From Clostridia bacterium (GTDB taxonomy: Bacteria > Bacillota > Clostridia > UMGS1810), in the NCBI GenBank assembly GCA_016293435.1, contig JAEDEG010000003.1:1-48697 (forward strand): a stretch of 48,697 bases of DNA. The letters run 5' to 3'. Positions 47,317-48,697 of this stretch are shown here, piece by piece (the first letter of the stretch is position 1; each line of letters starts with the position of its first letter). The notes under the pieces are model-generated. The model was not told the origin of the DNA. It saw nothing but the letters and a program-made list of their open reading frames with translations, and did no database searches. Made by a program: the position numbers and the translations under genes.

Positions 47317-48697
47317 ATGGCACATAAGTATGTTTATCTTTTTTCCGAAGGTAACGCTACTATGAGAAACCTTCTCGGCGGTAAAGGTGCTAACCTTGCT
47401 GAGATGACAAAGATTGGTCTCCCTGTTCCCCAGGGCTTCACAGTTACAACTGAGGCTTGTACTCAGTACTATGAAGACGGCCGCAAAATAAACGATGAAA
47501 TCCAGGCAGAAATTATGGAATACATTGTTAAAATGGAAGAAATCTGCGGTAAGAAGTTCGGCGATAAGGAAAATCCCCTTCTTGTATCCGTTCGTTCAGG
47601 TGCAAGAGCTTCCATGCCCGGTATGATGGATACTATCCTCAACCTCGGTCTCAACGAAGATGTTGTTGAAACAATGGCAGCAAAAACAGGTAACCCCAGA
47701 TGGGCATGGGACTGCTACAGAAGATTTATCCAGATGTATTCCGACGTTGTTATGGAAGTTGGCAAAAAGTACTTCGAGCAGCTTATCGACGAAATGAAAG
47801 AAGCTAAAGGCGTATCTCAGGATATCGACCTCACTGCCGAAGATCTTAAGGCACTTGCTGCTTCATTCAAAGCTGAATATAAAAACAAAATCGGTAAAGA
47901 CTTCCCCTCAGATCCCAAAGAGCAGCTCATGGGTGCAGTAGAAGCTGTATTTCGTTCATGGGACAACCCCAGAGCCAACGTTTACCGTCGTGACAACGAT
48001 ATCCCATATTCATGGGGTACAGCCGTTAATGTACAGATGATGGCTTTTGGTAACATGGGTGACGATTGCGGTACCGGTGTTGCTTTCACACGCGACCCCG
48101 CTACAGGTGAACCCGGTCTCATGGGAGAATTTCTTGTAAACGCTCAGGGTGAAGACGTTGTTGCAGGCGTTCGTACTCCCATGCCTATTGCTCAGATGGC
48201 AGAAAAATTCCCCGAAGCTTATGCTGAATTCAAAAAGGTTTGTGCTATTCTCGAAGATCACTACAGAGATATGCAGGATATGGAATTTACCATCGAAAAC
48301 AAAAAGCTTTATATGCTCCAGACCAGAAACGGTAAGAGAACTGCCAAGGCTGCTCTCAAAATTGCCTGCGACCTGGTTGATGAAAATATGATCGACAAGA
48401 AAAAAGCTGTTGCTATGATCGATCCCCGTAACCTCGACACACTTCTCCATCCCCAGTTTGATGCCAAAGCTCTCAAAGCTGCAACTCCCATGGGCAAAGG
48501 CCTCGGTGCTTCTCCGGGTGCCGCTTGCGGTAAAATAGTATTCACAGCCGAAGATGCCGAAAACTGGAATGCAAGAGGTGAAAAGGTTATACTTGTTCGT
48601 CTCGAAACATCCCCCGAAGATATCACAGGCATGAAGGCTTCGCAGGGTATCCTTACAGTTCGCGGCGGTATGACCTCTCACGCAGCCGTTGTTGCCC
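47317..48697 (+). CDS. ppdK: Pyruvate, phosphate dikinase (5' part, runs off the window)
   Basis: Interconverts pyruvate, ATP and phosphate with phosphoenolpyruvate, AMP and pyrophosphate; in anaerobes it works in glycolysis. The first 460 codons are visible, about half of the usual 875 residues. The N-terminal nucleotide-binding domain has LLGGKGANLAEMTKIGLPVPQGF and VSVRSGARASMPGMMDTILNLG. The swivelling domain with the catalytic His455 in GGMTSHAAVV lies at the very end, at the position known for clostridial enzymes. TTGGAGG precedes the ATG. Codons are strongly biased, as in a highly expressed gene. The PEP-binding barrel lies beyond the edge. Confidence 0.96.
   Translation, partial: MAHKYVYLFSEGNATMRNLLGGKGANLAEMTKIGLPVPQGFTVTTEACTQYYEDGRKINDEIQAEIMEYIVKMEEICGKKFGDKENPLLVSVRSGARASMPGMMDTILNLGLNEDVVETMAAKTGNPRWAWDCYRRFIQMYSDVVMEVGKKYFEQLIDEMKEAKGVSQDIDLTAEDLKALAASFKAEYKNKIGKDFPSDPKEQLMGAVEAVFRSWDNPRANVYRRDNDIPYSWGTAVNVQMMAFGNMGDDCGTGVAFTRDPATGEPGLMGEFLVNAQGEDVVAGVRTPMPIAQMAEKFPEAYAEFKKVCAILEDHYRDMQDMEFTIENKKLYMLQTRNGKRTAKAALKIACDLVDENMIDKKKAVAMIDPRNLDTLLHPQFDAKALKAATPMGKGLGASPGAACGKIVFTAEDAENWNARGEKVILVRLETSPEDITGMKASQGILTVRGGMTSHAAVVA

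Noticed and set aside
48010..48681. 223-residue reverse frame opposite ppdK
   Set aside because: Antisense to a strongly biased ppdK coding sequence with intact catalytic motifs.

Overview
The window is a stretch of AT-rich, gene-dense Gram-positive chromosome, most likely from an anaerobic fermentative member of the Clostridia. The evidence is: two [FeFe]-hydrogenase-family proteins, a bifunctional AdhE, a pyrophosphate-type phosphofructokinase together with pyruvate phosphate dikinase, a B12-dependent methionine synthase split into two polypeptides, S-layer homology domains, strong GGAGG-type ribosome binding sites and sigma-A promoters of the form TTGAAA-N17-TATAAT. I cannot name the species. 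No rRNA, tRNA, CRISPR array, prophage or transposase gene was seen.

Layout. Positions 1-22.3 kb are mostly housekeeping: galE (-); a phosphoglycerate-mutase-like enzyme; a two-component system followed by its likely envelope-stress target HtrA; a CpXC protein with PPi-phosphofructokinase (-); glyA; a run rarA / zinc-ribbon protein / aroQ / paaK / ACT protein / SLH protein / dacF (+); and a convergent operon ddl / DUF1934 / argS / ctpA (-). An OGG-type DNA glycosylase follows. Positions 22.6-32.8 kb hold a fermentation and redox-sensing block: patatin, LysR, adhE (with a near-perfect Rex operator over its promoter), an APH-fold kinase, two small thioredoxin-like [2Fe-2S] proteins, a PAS-containing sensory hydrogenase (HydS type), a SpoIIE-type phosphatase and a second, group-B-like [FeFe] hydrogenase. 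A PucR-type regulator (-) and hsp20 are divergent. Positions 35-41 kb are a complete phosphate regulon, pstSCAB-phoU-phoBR. Positions 41.4-44.6 kb carry the split methionine synthase (-). Positions 44.6-46.2 kb are a small accessory patch of unknown secreted and cytoplasmic proteins. recO and the 5' part of ppdK close the window.

The most unusual feature is a family of about 120-bp interspersed hairpin elements, present four times (1-55 truncated by the window edge, 22454-22573, 41170-41290, 46216-46335). Each has three successive hairpins, the first followed by a T-tract. The two forward copies are identical to each other and the two reverse copies are identical where both are visible. All four lie 3' of a gene and in the same orientation as that gene, and three of the four are directly preceded by a TTGAnn-N17-TAnnnT promoter reading into the element. 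This looks like a mobile or amplified element that encodes a structured RNA or a portable promoter-terminator unit. Two copies also bracket the whole 18.6-kb fermentation/hydrogenase/phosphate block in inverted orientation.

How the genes may work together: PPi-PFK and PPDK suggest PPi-linked glycolysis. AdhE under Rex control and the hydrogenases dispose of reductant. HydS with its phosphatase, and possibly the APH-like kinase, could report redox or H2 status. All functional calls come from reading motifs by eye; no database search was run.
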